NCBI GenBank assembly: GCA_946886245.1
Contig: CAMPIF010000305.1
Location: forward strand, 1-5,805
Direction of reading: 5' to 3'
DNA length: 5,805 bases
Source of the DNA: Ectopseudomonas composti
Lineage (GTDB): Bacteria > Pseudomonadota > Gammaproteobacteria > Pseudomonadales > Pseudomonadaceae
Shown here piece by piece: positions 1 through 5,318 of the stretch (positions are counted from its first letter, which is position 1; the number at the start of each line of letters is the position of its first letter). The notes below the pieces were generated by a model. The model was not told the DNA's origin, searched no databases, and was given only the letters and a program-made list of their open reading frames with translations. A program made the position numbers and the translations under genes.

Positions 1-177
1 GGCATAGGCTACGCGTTTGGGCTGCGCCTCGAACCCCGCCAGGCGCGCCCACTCCCAGGCCCCCAGCGTGACCACCGCACCGATGAACAGGGCGAAGGCA
101 CCGCCGTCGAGCAGAAAAAAACCGCCCAGGGCGATGGGCAACAGCACCAGCGCCGTGATGATTCGTTGTTTCAACAT
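1..177 (-). CDS. cdsA: Phosphatidate cytidylyltransferase, N-terminal 59 residues (partial)
   Basis: CDP-diacylglycerol synthase converts phosphatidic acid and CTP to CDP-diacylglycerol, the precursor of membrane phospholipids, in the inner membrane. Only 59 codons are in the window, and the family is usually about 270 residues. The translation begins MLKQRIITALVLLPIALGGF. A short basic start leads into a hydrophobic helix (about residues 7-23), then a second hydrophobic stretch (about 26-40) ending in GAWEWARLAG. This is the typical CdsA N-terminus, with an AWEWA-like motif after the second membrane helix. The catalytic C-terminal signature lies outside the window. The start is the ATG at 177-175, which shares one base with the uppS stop codon (TAATG), so translation is probably coupled. 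A GAGG at 191-188 inside uppS may serve as ribosome binding site, 10 nt upstream. The call rests on the N-terminus plus position after uppS, the usual gammaproteobacterial order. Confidence 0.9.
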   Translation of the reverse strand, partial: MLKQRIITALVLLPIALGGFFLLDGGAFALFIGAVVTLGAWEWARLAGFEAQPKRVAYA

Positions 178-923
178 TAAGAGCGCGCCTCAGCTTCCAC
201 CTGCTCGCTGGTCTTGCCGAAGCGACGCTGGCGGGTAGCGAAATCAGCCAGCGCCTTGCGCATGGCCTCGTGCTTGAAGTCCGGCCAATAGAGGTCGGAG
301 AAGTACAGCTCGCTGTAAGCCAACTGCCACAGAAGGAAGTTACTGATGCGGCGCTCGCCGCCCGTACGAATGCACAGGTCGGGCAGAGGCAGGTCACCGG
401 TAGCCAGACAGCCCTGGAGCAATTGCGGGGTGATGTCCTCGGGCTGCAAATGACCCGCCTGCACTTCACGCGCCAGGCGCTGAGCGGCCTGGGCGATGTC
501 CCACTGACCGCCGTAGTTGGCCGCGATCTGCAGGGTGAAACGACGATTGCCGGCCGTCAGCAGCTCGGCTTCGCGCATGGCAGCTTGCAACTCGGGATGA
601 AAACGCGAGCGATCACCAATGATGCGCAGGCTGATGTCGTTATCCAGCAGGCGCTTGGCCTCACGGCGCAGCGCCCCCAGGAACAACTCCATCAGCGCAC
701 CGACCTCTTCGGCCGGACGCTGCCAGTTCTCGCTGGAGAAGGCGAACAGGGTCAGTACCTCGACGCCCGACTCGGCACACACCTCGATCACTGCGCGAAC
801 CGCATCGACCCCGGCCTTGTGCCCAGCCACACCCGGCAACAGGCGCTTCTTCGCCCAACGATTGTTGCCATCCATGATGATGGCGACATGCCGCGGCACC
901 GCCCCCTGCTTGTTCTTGTCCAT
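177..923 (-). CDS. uppS: Undecaprenyl diphosphate synthase (cis-prenyltransferase), 248 aa
   Basis: Adds eight isopentenyl units in cis to farnesyl diphosphate, giving the C55 carrier lipid for peptidoglycan and O-antigen synthesis; a soluble or membrane-associated homodimer. Visible motifs: IIMDGNNRWAK (residues 15-25) with catalytic Asp18; FAFSSENW (60-67); RTGGERRISNFLLWQ (186-200) with diphosphate-binding Arg186, Arg192 and Ser194; SELYF (204-208) with Mg-binding Glu205. All match the E. coli active-site residues with an offset of 8. Start choice: an in-frame TTG at 944-942 overlaps the frr stop and would add seven residues (MTAGRPY). The ATG at 923 is preferred because it puts the N-terminus about ten residues before the conserved RHVAIIMDG block, as in relatives, and because an AGGG (936-933) lies 9 nt upstream. 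It sits 17 nt after frr and overlaps cdsA by one base, so it is co-transcribed with both. Confidence 0.96.
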   Translation of the reverse strand: MDKNKQGAVPRHVAIIMDGNNRWAKKRLLPGVAGHKAGVDAVRAVIEVCAESGVEVLTLFAFSSENWQRPAEEVGALMELFLGALRREAKRLLDNDISLRIIGDRSRFHPELQAAMREAELLTAGNRRFTLQIAANYGGQWDIAQAAQRLAREVQAGHLQPEDITPQLLQGCLATGDLPLPDLCIRTGGERRISNFLLWQLAYSELYFSDLYWPDFKHEAMRKALADFATRQRRFGKTSEQVEAEARS

Positions 924-940
924 GTATGGGCGCCCTGCCG

Positions 941-1498
941 TCAAACGGCCATCAGGTCCGCTTCTTTGACCTCGAGCGCCTTGTCGACATCACCGATGAA
1001 CTTGTCGGTGATCTTCTGCAACTCGTCAGCGGCGCGACGCTCTTCGTCCTCGCTGATTTCCTTGGCCTTGGACAGTTTCTTCAGCTCGGCCAGGGCATCA
1101 CGACGCACGTTGCGCACGGCGACCTTGGCATCTTCGGCAACGCCACGCGCCTGCTTGGTATAGCCCTTGCGGGTTTCCTCGGTCAGGGCCGGCATCGGCA
1201 CGCGAATGGTGGTACCGGCGCTGCTCGGGTTCAGGCCCAGGTCGGAGGTCATGATGGCCTTCTCGATGGCGGCGCCGAGGGTCTTGTCATGCGCGACGAT
1301 CTTCAGGGTGCGCGCGTCCTCGACGGTGATCGCTGCCACCTGATTGAGCGGCATGTCGCTACCCCAGGCCGGCACCTTGATGCTGTCGAGAATGCTCGGA
1401 TGGGCACGACCGGTTCGAATGGAGGCCAGGTTACGACCCAGCGATTCCAGGGACTTGCTCATGCGTTCCTGAGCGTCTTTCTTGATGTCGTTGATCAT
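941..1498 (-). CDS. frr: Ribosome recycling factor, 185 aa
   Basis: Acts with EF-G after termination to split the post-termination 70S ribosome and free mRNA and tRNA; cytoplasmic. The length of 185 residues is exactly usual. Domain I (three-helix bundle) is formed by about residues 1-30 and 105-185, with [12 protein letters not shown] (27-38), [16 protein letters not shown] (103-118), VRNVRRDA (128-135) and EISEDEERR (147-155). Domain II is the beta-rich insert of about 31-104, with TSDLGLNP (84-91) and [10 protein letters not shown] (94-103). Arg129, Arg132 and Arg133 are the conserved basic residues implicated in 50S binding. The segment 41-49 reads KVPAWGSDM, where most family members have an aromatic pair before the glycine (YYG). 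This looks like a natural variant, since the fold signatures around it are intact. The start ATG overlaps the pyrH stop (ATGA) and is preceded by a good Shine-Dalgarno inside pyrH, so translation is coupled. Confidence 0.97.
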   Translation of the reverse strand: MINDIKKDAQERMSKSLESLGRNLASIRTGRAHPSILDSIKVPAWGSDMPLNQVAAITVEDARTLKIVAHDKTLGAAIEKAIMTSDLGLNPSSAGTTIRVPMPALTEETRKGYTKQARGVAEDAKVAVRNVRRDALAELKKLSKAKEISEDEERRAADELQKITDKFIGDVDKALEVKEADLMAV

Positions 1499-2238
1499 TG
1501 TGCATCCTCCTCGATCAGAGTTCCTTCGGCGCCACCCACTACAACGTTAAGCAGTGCGCCGGGCTTGTTCATGTTGAAAACCCGCAGCGGCATGTTGTGA
1601 TCGCGGCACAGGCAGATGGCGGTCAGATCCATCACGCCCAGCTTGCGATCGAGCACCTCGTCATAGGTCAGGCGCTCGAACTTCTCGGCATGCGGGTCCT
1701 TGAACGGGTCGGCAGTGTACACGCCATCGACCTTGGTCGCCTTCAGTACCACGTCCGCATCGATTTCGATGGCGCGCAGGCAGGCAGCCGAATCGGTGGT
1801 AAAGAAGGGGTTGCCGGTGCCGGCAGCGAAGATCACCACCTCGCCGGTCTTCAGGTGGCGCATGGCCTTGCGGCGGTCATAGTGATCGGTCACGCCGACC
1901 ATGGAGATCGCCGACATGACGATGGCCGGGATGTTCGAGCGCTCCAGCGCATCACGCATGGCCAGCGCGTTCATCACGGTGGCCAGCATGCCCATGTGAT
2001 CGCCGGTGACGCGATCCATGCCGGCAGCGGACAGCGCCGCGCCACGGAACAGGTTGCCACCACCGATCACCAGGCCAACCTGCACGCCGATACCGACCAG
2101 TTGGCCGACTTCCAGCGCCATGCGATCGAGCACCTTGGGATCGATGCCGAAATCTTCCGAGCCCATCAGGGCTTCGCCGCTAAGTTTGAGCAGAATGCGT
2201 TTGTAGCGAGGTTGGCGACCAGTTGTCTGCTGAGCCAT
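1495..2238 (-). CDS. pyrH: UMP kinase (uridylate kinase), 247 aa
   Basis: Phosphorylates UMP to UDP with ATP, the first dedicated step from UMP to UTP and CTP. The bacterial enzyme is a hexamer of the amino-acid-kinase fold, unrelated to eukaryotic UMP/CMP kinase; in E. coli it is activated by GTP and inhibited by UTP. Visible motifs: KLSGEAL (18-24) at the phosphate-binding N-terminus; IGGGNLFRG (58-66); RVTGDHMGM (76-84) with UMP-contacting Asp80; [10 protein letters not shown] (140-149); [13 protein letters not shown] (166-178) for nucleotide binding. The length is usual. Start ATG at 2238 with AGGAGA (2252-2247) 8 nt upstream. The N-terminal ten or so residues are polar and variable, as in relatives. 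It starts 188 nt after tsf, beyond a hairpin, and ends in a 4-nt overlap with frr, so it probably heads the pyrH-frr-uppS-cdsA segment. It may also receive read-through from rpsB-tsf. I see no clear promoter directly upstream. Confidence 0.97.
   Translation of the reverse strand: MAQQTTGRQPRYKRILLKLSGEALMGSEDFGIDPKVLDRMALEVGQLVGIGVQVGLVIGGGNLFRGAALSAAGMDRVTGDHMGMLATVMNALAMRDALERSNIPAIVMSAISMVGVTDHYDRRKAMRHLKTGEVVIFAAGTGNPFFTTDSAACLRAIEIDADVVLKATKVDGVYTADPFKDPHAEKFERLTYDEVLDRKLGVMDLTAICLCRDHNMPLRVFNMNKPGALLNVVVGGAEGTLIEEDAQ
1505..1510 (-). promoter_or_regulatory. Ribosome binding site of frr, inside pyrH
   Basis: Read on the minus strand this is GGAGGA, 6 nt before the frr ATG at 1498. It lies within the last codons of pyrH. 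Together with the ATGA stop-start overlap it fixes the frr start and suggests translational coupling. Confidence 0.85.
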
Positions 2239-2370
2239 TGCAAGTCTCTCCTGCGGCGATATGAAATTCGTCAGCAGCGCCTCTGAGGGCTGCAGTTATC
2301 CGGCACTTCGACAGCGCCAACGGCCGTTCGTTGAAACGACCGATACTTTATTCGTCACCCCTTATTCGGC

Positions 2371-2404
2371 AAAGAGGCCGCCCGCGTAAACGGGCAGCCT
2401 CTTT
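2371..2404 (-). terminator. Hairpin terminator or attenuator between tsf and pyrH
   Basis: On the minus strand AAAGAGGC (2404-2397), T2396 and GCCCG (2395-2391) pair with CGGGC (2384-2380), G2379 and GCCTCTTT (2378-2371) around the 6-nt loop TTTACG. This is a 14-bp stem with one U-G wobble at 2396/2379. On the plus strand that position is a C-A mismatch, so the minus-strand RNA is the favoured form. It begins 22 nt after the tsf stop. The A-rich 5' arm and T-rich 3' arm are typical of an intrinsic terminator, but the T run is only three bases, all within the stem, and is followed by GCC. Partial read-through into pyrH is therefore plausible. Confidence 0.75.
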
Positions 2405-2426
2405 GGGGCACATGCCGAAAAACCGA

Positions 2427-3296
2427 TTACTGCTTGCTGGCGGCCAGCTGGGCAGCAACTTCTTCAGCAAAGTTGTCGACCGGCTTCTCGATGCCTTCGC
2501 CTACTTTGAAGTAAGTGAAGGAAACGATTTCAGCGCCGGCTTTCTTGGCCAGCTCACCGACCTTGATCTCAGGGTTCTTGACGAACGCCTGCTCAACCAG
2601 GCTGGCTTCTGCCAGGAACTTGGAGATACGGCCGGCAACCATCTTCTCGGCGATATCGGCAGGCTTGCCCTTGAGCTTCTCTTCGTTCAATTGCAGGAAG
2701 ACAGCCTTCTCGCGCTCGATTGCTTCAGCCGAAACGTCGCTGGGCAGCAGGAACTCCGGGTTGCTTGCAGCAACGTGCATCGCGATGTCTTTGGCCAGCT
2801 CGACGTCGCCGCCTTTCAGGACAACGGCAACACCAATCTTGTTGCCGTGCAGGTAGGAACCGACAACGTCACCCTCAACGCGCACAAGGCGACGGATGTT
2901 GACGTTCTCGCCTACTTTGGCAACCAGAGCGGTACGCTCGGCTTCCTGAGCCTCGATCAGCGGAGCTACGTCGGTCAGCTTGTCGGCGAATGCCTTGTCC
3001 ACACTGCTGGTGACGAAGTTCTTGAAGTCGTCCTGCAGAGCCAGGAAGTCGGTCTGCGAGTTGACTTCCAGGATCACGGCGGATTTGCCGTCATCGGCAA
3101 CCTTGACCCCGATAGCGCCTTCAGCGGCGATGTTGCCGGCCTTCTTGGCAGCTTTGATCGCGCCGGAAGCACGCATGTCATCAATGGCTTTTTCGATGTC
3201 GCCGCCGGCCTTGGTCAAGGCCTTTTTGCAATCCATCATGCCTTCGCCAGTACGCTCGCGCAGTTCTTTAACCAGGGCTGCAGTAATCTCTGCCAT
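2427..3296 (-). CDS. tsf: Translation elongation factor Ts, 289 aa
   Basis: Guanine nucleotide exchange factor that releases GDP from EF-Tu so that it can reload GTP and aminoacyl-tRNA; cytoplasmic. The N-terminal UBA-like module (about 1-55) carries [20 protein letters not shown] (8-27), the family signature and EF-Tu contact. The core follows, with [10 protein letters not shown] (77-86). Asp83 and Phe84 match the E. coli TDF residues that insert near the EF-Tu magnesium site. The second core subdomain includes [13 protein letters not shown] (about 150-162) and [13 protein letters not shown] charged helical segment with coiled-coil character (about 188-235) precedes the C-terminal module. 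The length is close to the usual 280-290. Start ATG at 3296 with GAGG 9 nt upstream. It lies 129 nt after rpsB, with a terminator-like hairpin in the gap, so its expression relative to S2 is probably set by read-through. Confidence 0.98.
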   Translation of the reverse strand: MAEITAALVKELRERTGEGMMDCKKALTKAGGDIEKAIDDMRASGAIKAAKKAGNIAAEGAIGVKVADDGKSAVILEVNSQTDFLALQDDFKNFVTSSVDKAFADKLTDVAPLIEAQEAERTALVAKVGENVNIRRLVRVEGDVVGSYLHGNKIGVAVVLKGGDVELAKDIAMHVAASNPEFLLPSDVSAEAIEREKAVFLQLNEEKLKGKPADIAEKMVAGRISKFLAEASLVEQAFVKNPEIKVGELAKKAGAEIVSFTYFKVGEGIEKPVDNFAEEVAAQLAASKQ

Positions 3297-3364
3297 CTTG
3301 AAAATCCTCTCGGTAGGTCTTCAACCATTCACCCGCATGGCGGGCGATCAAATCTGTGAGTGGC

Positions 3365-3390
3365 AAAAAGGGGGCTTAGCCCCCTTCTTG
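3365..3390 (-). terminator. Intrinsic terminator or attenuator between rpsB and tsf
   Basis: On the minus strand AAGGGGGC (3386-3379) pairs with GCCCCCTT (3375-3368) around the 3-nt loop TAA. The stem can extend by a G-U pair (3387/3367) and three more pairs to 3390/3364, using the T tract. The run of five T (3369-3365) directly follows the C run. The 3387/3367 pair is a mismatch on the plus strand, so orientation towards tsf is clear. It begins about 36 nt after the rpsB stop. Because tsf normally depends on the rpsB promoter in gammaproteobacteria, this is best read as a partial terminator that sets the S2 to EF-Ts ratio; that role is inference. Confidence 0.78.
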
Positions 3391-3398
3391 CACAGCGC

Positions 3399-3422
3399 GT
3401 AACGCTAGATGCTTTGCGTTAC
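3399..3422 (-). repeat. Small inverted repeat immediately after rpsB stop
   Basis: The 7-bp arms GTAACGC (3422-3416 on the minus strand) and GCGTTAC (3405-3399) are perfectly complementary around a 10-nt loop. The hairpin begins 3 nt after the rpsB stop codon and lies just upstream of the G/C-rich terminator. It could protect the rpsB 3' end or be incidental. Confidence 0.45.
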
Positions 3423-3425
3423 CGC

Positions 3426-4169
3426 TTAGCCTTCGGCGCTCTCGGCAGCCGCGGCTTCTTCGACGAACTCTTCAGTGCCGCCGCCAGCATTGCTGCGACC
3501 ACGGATCACGGCGTCGGCCATGGCACCCATGTACAGCTGGATGGCGCGGATGGCGTCGTCGTTACCCGGGATGATGTAGTCAACGCCTTCCGGGCTGCTG
3601 TTGGTATCGACGATGCCGATAACCGGGATGCCCAGCTTGTTGGCTTCGGTGATAGCAATGCGCTCGTGGTCAACGTCGATCACGAACAGAGCGTCCGGCA
3701 GACCGCCCATGTCCTTGATACCACCCAGGCTGCGATCCAGTTTTTCCAGATCACGGGTACGCATCAGGGCTTCTTTCTTGGTCAGCTTGGTGAAAGTACC
3801 GTCCTGGGACTGAACTTCCAGCTCACGCAGACGCTTGATCGAGGCGCGGATGGTCTTGTAGTTGGTCAGCATGCCGCCCAACCAGCGGTGATCGACGAAC
3901 GGCGAGCCACAACGAGCAGCTTCTTCGCGAACGATCTTGCCAGCGGAACGCTTGGTGCCGACGAACAGGATCTTGTTTTTGCCCGAAGCCAGTTTTTCGA
4001 CGAACGACAGCGCGTCGTTGAACATCGGCAGGGTTTTTTCGAGGTTGATGATGTGAATCTTGTTACGCGCGCCGAAAATGTACTTGCCCATTTTCGGGTT
4101 CCAGTAACGGGTCTGGTGGCCGAAGTGCACACCGGCCTTCAGCATATCGCGCATGTTGACTTGGGACAT
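3426..4169 (-). CDS. rpsB: 30S ribosomal protein S2, 247 aa
   Basis: Late-assembling protein of the small subunit, located between head and body; in E. coli it is needed for binding of S1. Visible signatures: [19 protein letters not shown] (9-27), the first family motif; [12 protein letters not shown] (69-80); [11 protein letters not shown] (93-103); [20 protein letters not shown] (158-177), the second motif; [19 protein letters not shown] (188-206). The last 20 residues form an acidic, alanine-rich tail, variable in the family. The length is close to the E. coli 241. Start ATG at 4169 with AAGGA 6 nt upstream. It is first in the minus-strand operon, with an extended -10 promoter and a roughly 134-nt structured leader. 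In E. coli S2 represses translation of its own rpsB-tsf mRNA through the leader, and the structure here suggests the same. Confidence 0.99.
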   Translation of the reverse strand: MSQVNMRDMLKAGVHFGHQTRYWNPKMGKYIFGARNKIHIINLEKTLPMFNDALSFVEKLASGKNKILFVGTKRSAGKIVREEAARCGSPFVDHRWLGGMLTNYKTIRASIKRLRELEVQSQDGTFTKLTKKEALMRTRDLEKLDRSLGGIKDMGGLPDALFVIDVDHERIAITEANKLGIPVIGIVDTNSSPEGVDYIIPGNDDAIRAIQLYMGAMADAVIRGRSNAGGGTEEFVEEAAAAESAEG

Positions 4170-4200
4170 GGTAGTTCCTTGATAAGTCGGGTTAGGCCTC

Positions 4201-4265
4201 CACGTATCCCAGCTTCCAACCCTCGAACTTGTCGAAAGGCACCCAGGAAACCGTGTCGATACGTG
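4201..4265 (-). promoter_or_regulatory. Structured rpsB 5' leader, probable S2 autoregulatory element
   Basis: The minus-strand RNA can form three nested stems. Outer: CACGTATC (4265-4258) with GATACGTG (4208-4201), 8 perfect pairs. Middle: GTTTCC (4251-4246) with GGAAGC (4217-4212), 6 pairs with one U-G. Inner: CTTTCGA (4238-4232) with TCGAGGG (4226-4220), 7 pairs with two U-G, around the loop CAAGT. The wobbles become mismatches on the plus strand. The element ends about 31 nt before the rpsB start. Gammaproteobacterial rpsB leaders are known to carry a conserved structure through which S2 represses rpsB-tsf. Assigning this fold to that element is inference from position and pairing. Confidence 0.6.
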
Positions 4266-4276
4266 TGTGGGTTTGA

Positions 4277-4302
4277 GCTTTCGGGCTTAGTGCCCGTAAA
4301 GC
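4277..4302 (-). promoter_or_regulatory. 5'-proximal hairpin of the rpsB leader
   Basis: GCTTT (4302-4298) and CGGGC (4296-4292) pair with GCCCG (4286-4282) and AAAGC (4281-4277) around the loop ACTAA. This is a 10-bp stem with a single bulged A at 4297. It would sit at the very start of the rpsB transcript, given the predicted start near 4303. Such hairpins can stabilise the 5' end or form part of the S2 binding structure. Confidence 0.55.
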
Positions 4303-4309
4303 GGCGCGT

Positions 4310-4318
4310 TTTATACCA
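4310..4318 (-). promoter_or_regulatory. rpsB promoter, extended -10
   Basis: On the minus strand TGG TATAAA (4318-4310) forms an extended -10 (TGn-TATAAA). It is followed by the GC-rich discriminator CGCGCCGC (4308-4301), typical of stringently controlled ribosomal promoters. The expected start is near 4303. The -35 is weak: TAGCCT at 17-nt spacing, or TTGTAG (4341-4336) at 20 nt. A weak -35 is compatible with an extended -10. Confidence 0.75.
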
Positions 4319-4408
4319 CACAATGCCGGCTCAGGCTACAAAAGCTGGCAAACAACGCAGTAACGCCTCGCAGCGGTTGCAGCGCCTTTGGGGCTGGCAC
4401 GGTGAAGC

Positions 4409-4417
4409 TGCTAATAT
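4409..4417 (+). promoter_or_regulatory. map promoter, extended -10
   Basis: TGC TAATAT (4409-4417) is an extended -10 match. The best upstream hexamer is TTGGGG (4388-4393) at 18-nt spacing, a poor -35. The start would fall near 4424, giving a short leader of about 27 nt before the map ATG. Confidence 0.55.
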
Positions 4418-4450
4418 ATCGCCCTTTCCGTCCGTGCCCGAGAGCTTCAT

Positions 4451-5233
4451 ATGACCGTCACCATCAAATCCGCCGAAGAAATCGAGAAAATGCGCGTGGC
4501 CGGCCGTCTGGCCGCCGAAGTGCTGGAGATGATCGGTGAACACGTCAAGCCAGGCGTCACCACCGAGGAAATCGACCGCATCTGCCACGACTATATCGTC
4601 AACGTGCAGCAGGCCATTCCCGCACCGCTCAATTACAAGGGCTTCCCCAAGTCGATCTGCACCTCGATCAACCATGTGGTGTGCCACGGCATCCCCAATG
4701 ACAAGCCGCTGAAAGACGGCGACGTGCTGAACATCGACGTCACCGTGATCAAGGACGGCTACCACGGCGATACCAGCAAGATGTTCATGGTCGGCAAGGT
4801 CGCCGAGTGGGCCGAGCGCCTGGCCAAGGTCACCCAGGAATGCATGTATAAAGGCATCGAGCTGGTCAAACCCGGCACCCGCCTGGGCGATATCGGCGAA
4901 GTCATCCAGAAGCACGCGGAAAAGAACGGTTTCTCCGTGGTCCGCGAATACTGCGGTCATGGCATCGGCGCGGTCTTCCATGAAGAGCCGCAGGTATTGC
5001 ACTACGGCAAGGCCGGCACCGGCATGGAGCTCAAGGAAGGCATGACCTTCACCATCGAGCCGATGATCAACCAGGGCCGCCCGGAAACCCGCCTGCTCGG
5101 CGACGGCTGGACCGCCATCACCAAGGACCGCAAGCTGTCGGCGCAATGGGAGCACACCGTGCTGGTCACCGCTGACGGCTATGAGATCCTGACCCTGCGC
5201 AGCGATGACAGCCTGCCGCGCACCTCGGCCTGA
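4451..5233 (+). CDS. map: Methionine aminopeptidase type I, 260 aa
   Basis: Removes the initiator methionine from new proteins whose second residue is small; a cytosolic, dinuclear-metal enzyme that acts at the ribosome exit. It has the pita-bread fold, and all five metal ligands are visible: Asp96 (NIDVTV), Asp107 (YHGDTS), His170 (YCGHGIG), Glu203 (FTIEPM) and Glu234 (AQWEHT). His79 (VVCHGIP), the substrate-contacting histidine, is also present. These follow E. coli numbering with an offset of one. The length matches type I enzymes, and no type II insertion or N-terminal zinc finger is present. Start ATG at 4451 with GAGAG (4440-4444) 6 nt upstream; the residues after it match the usual TIKSAEEIEKMR N-terminus. 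It is divergent from rpsB and upstream of glnD, the common gammaproteobacterial order. The C-terminal tail after ILT (245-247) is variable. Confidence 0.98.
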   Translation: MTVTIKSAEEIEKMRVAGRLAAEVLEMIGEHVKPGVTTEEIDRICHDYIVNVQQAIPAPLNYKGFPKSICTSINHVVCHGIPNDKPLKDGDVLNIDVTVIKDGYHGDTSKMFMVGKVAEWAERLAKVTQECMYKGIELVKPGTRLGDIGEVIQKHAEKNGFSVVREYCGHGIGAVFHEEPQVLHYGKAGTGMELKEGMTFTIEPMINQGRPETRLLGDGWTAITKDRKLSAQWEHTVLVTADGYEILTLRSDDSLPRTSA

Positions 5234-5245
5234 CCGCGATCCGTA

Positions 5246-5293
5246 GGGTGCGCCGTGCGCCCCATTGAAGCTTGTGGTGCGCATCGCGCACCC
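5246..5293. repeat. Imperfect GC-rich inverted repeat between map and glnD
   Basis: Two 18-nt arms, 5246-5263 and 5276-5293, face each other around a 12-nt loop containing AAGCTT. They form 15 Watson-Crick pairs, one G-T pair (5255/5284) and two mismatches. The core motif GGTGCGC occurs in both arms in direct order and again as its complement. Motifs of the type GTAGGGTGCGC are, as I recall, scattered in intergenic regions of some pseudomonads, so a REP-like element is a reasonable reading. It starts 12 nt after the map stop and could also limit read-through, but it has no T tract. Confidence 0.65.
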
Positions 5294-5303
5294 CACTCTA
5301 TAT

Positions 5304-5311
5304 AAGGAAGG
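5304..5311 (+). promoter_or_regulatory. Ribosome binding site of glnD
   Basis: AAGGAAGG ends 7 nt before the ATG at 5319. It supports that start and is stronger than the sites of the neighbouring map gene. Confidence 0.8.
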
Positions 5312-5318
5312 CAACTGC

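Noticed and set aside
270..1163. Plus-strand open frame opposite uppS and frr
   Set aside because: Spans two real genes in antisense and has no recognisable motifs.
1498..2286. Plus-strand open frame of 262 codons opposite pyrH, rich in His and Gln
   Set aside because: The His/Gln/Ala-rich composition is what the complement of pyrH codons gives; no independent support.
2319..2328. Palindrome AACGGCCGTT upstream of pyrH
   Set aside because: Only 10 bp and expected by chance in GC-rich DNA; no known operator matches it.
2239..2370. Promoter for pyrH after the tsf hairpin
   Set aside because: The best pair (TTGGCG with GATAAC or TAACTG on the minus strand) has 14-16 nt spacing and poor match; not enough to call.
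2331..3359. Plus-strand open frame of 342 codons opposite tsf
   Set aside because: Antisense shadow of tsf running through its terminator; no ribosome binding site and a low-complexity composition.
3360..4454. Long plus-strand open frame (364 codons) opposite rpsB and its leader
   Set aside because: It is the antisense of rpsB. GC-rich codon bias leaves the opposite strand free of stops; the product matches no family I know, and rpsB is unambiguous.
5299..5304. TATATA as a -10 for glnD
   Set aside because: It is only 14 nt before the ATG, so a start would fall after the Shine-Dalgarno and the message could not be translated from it.
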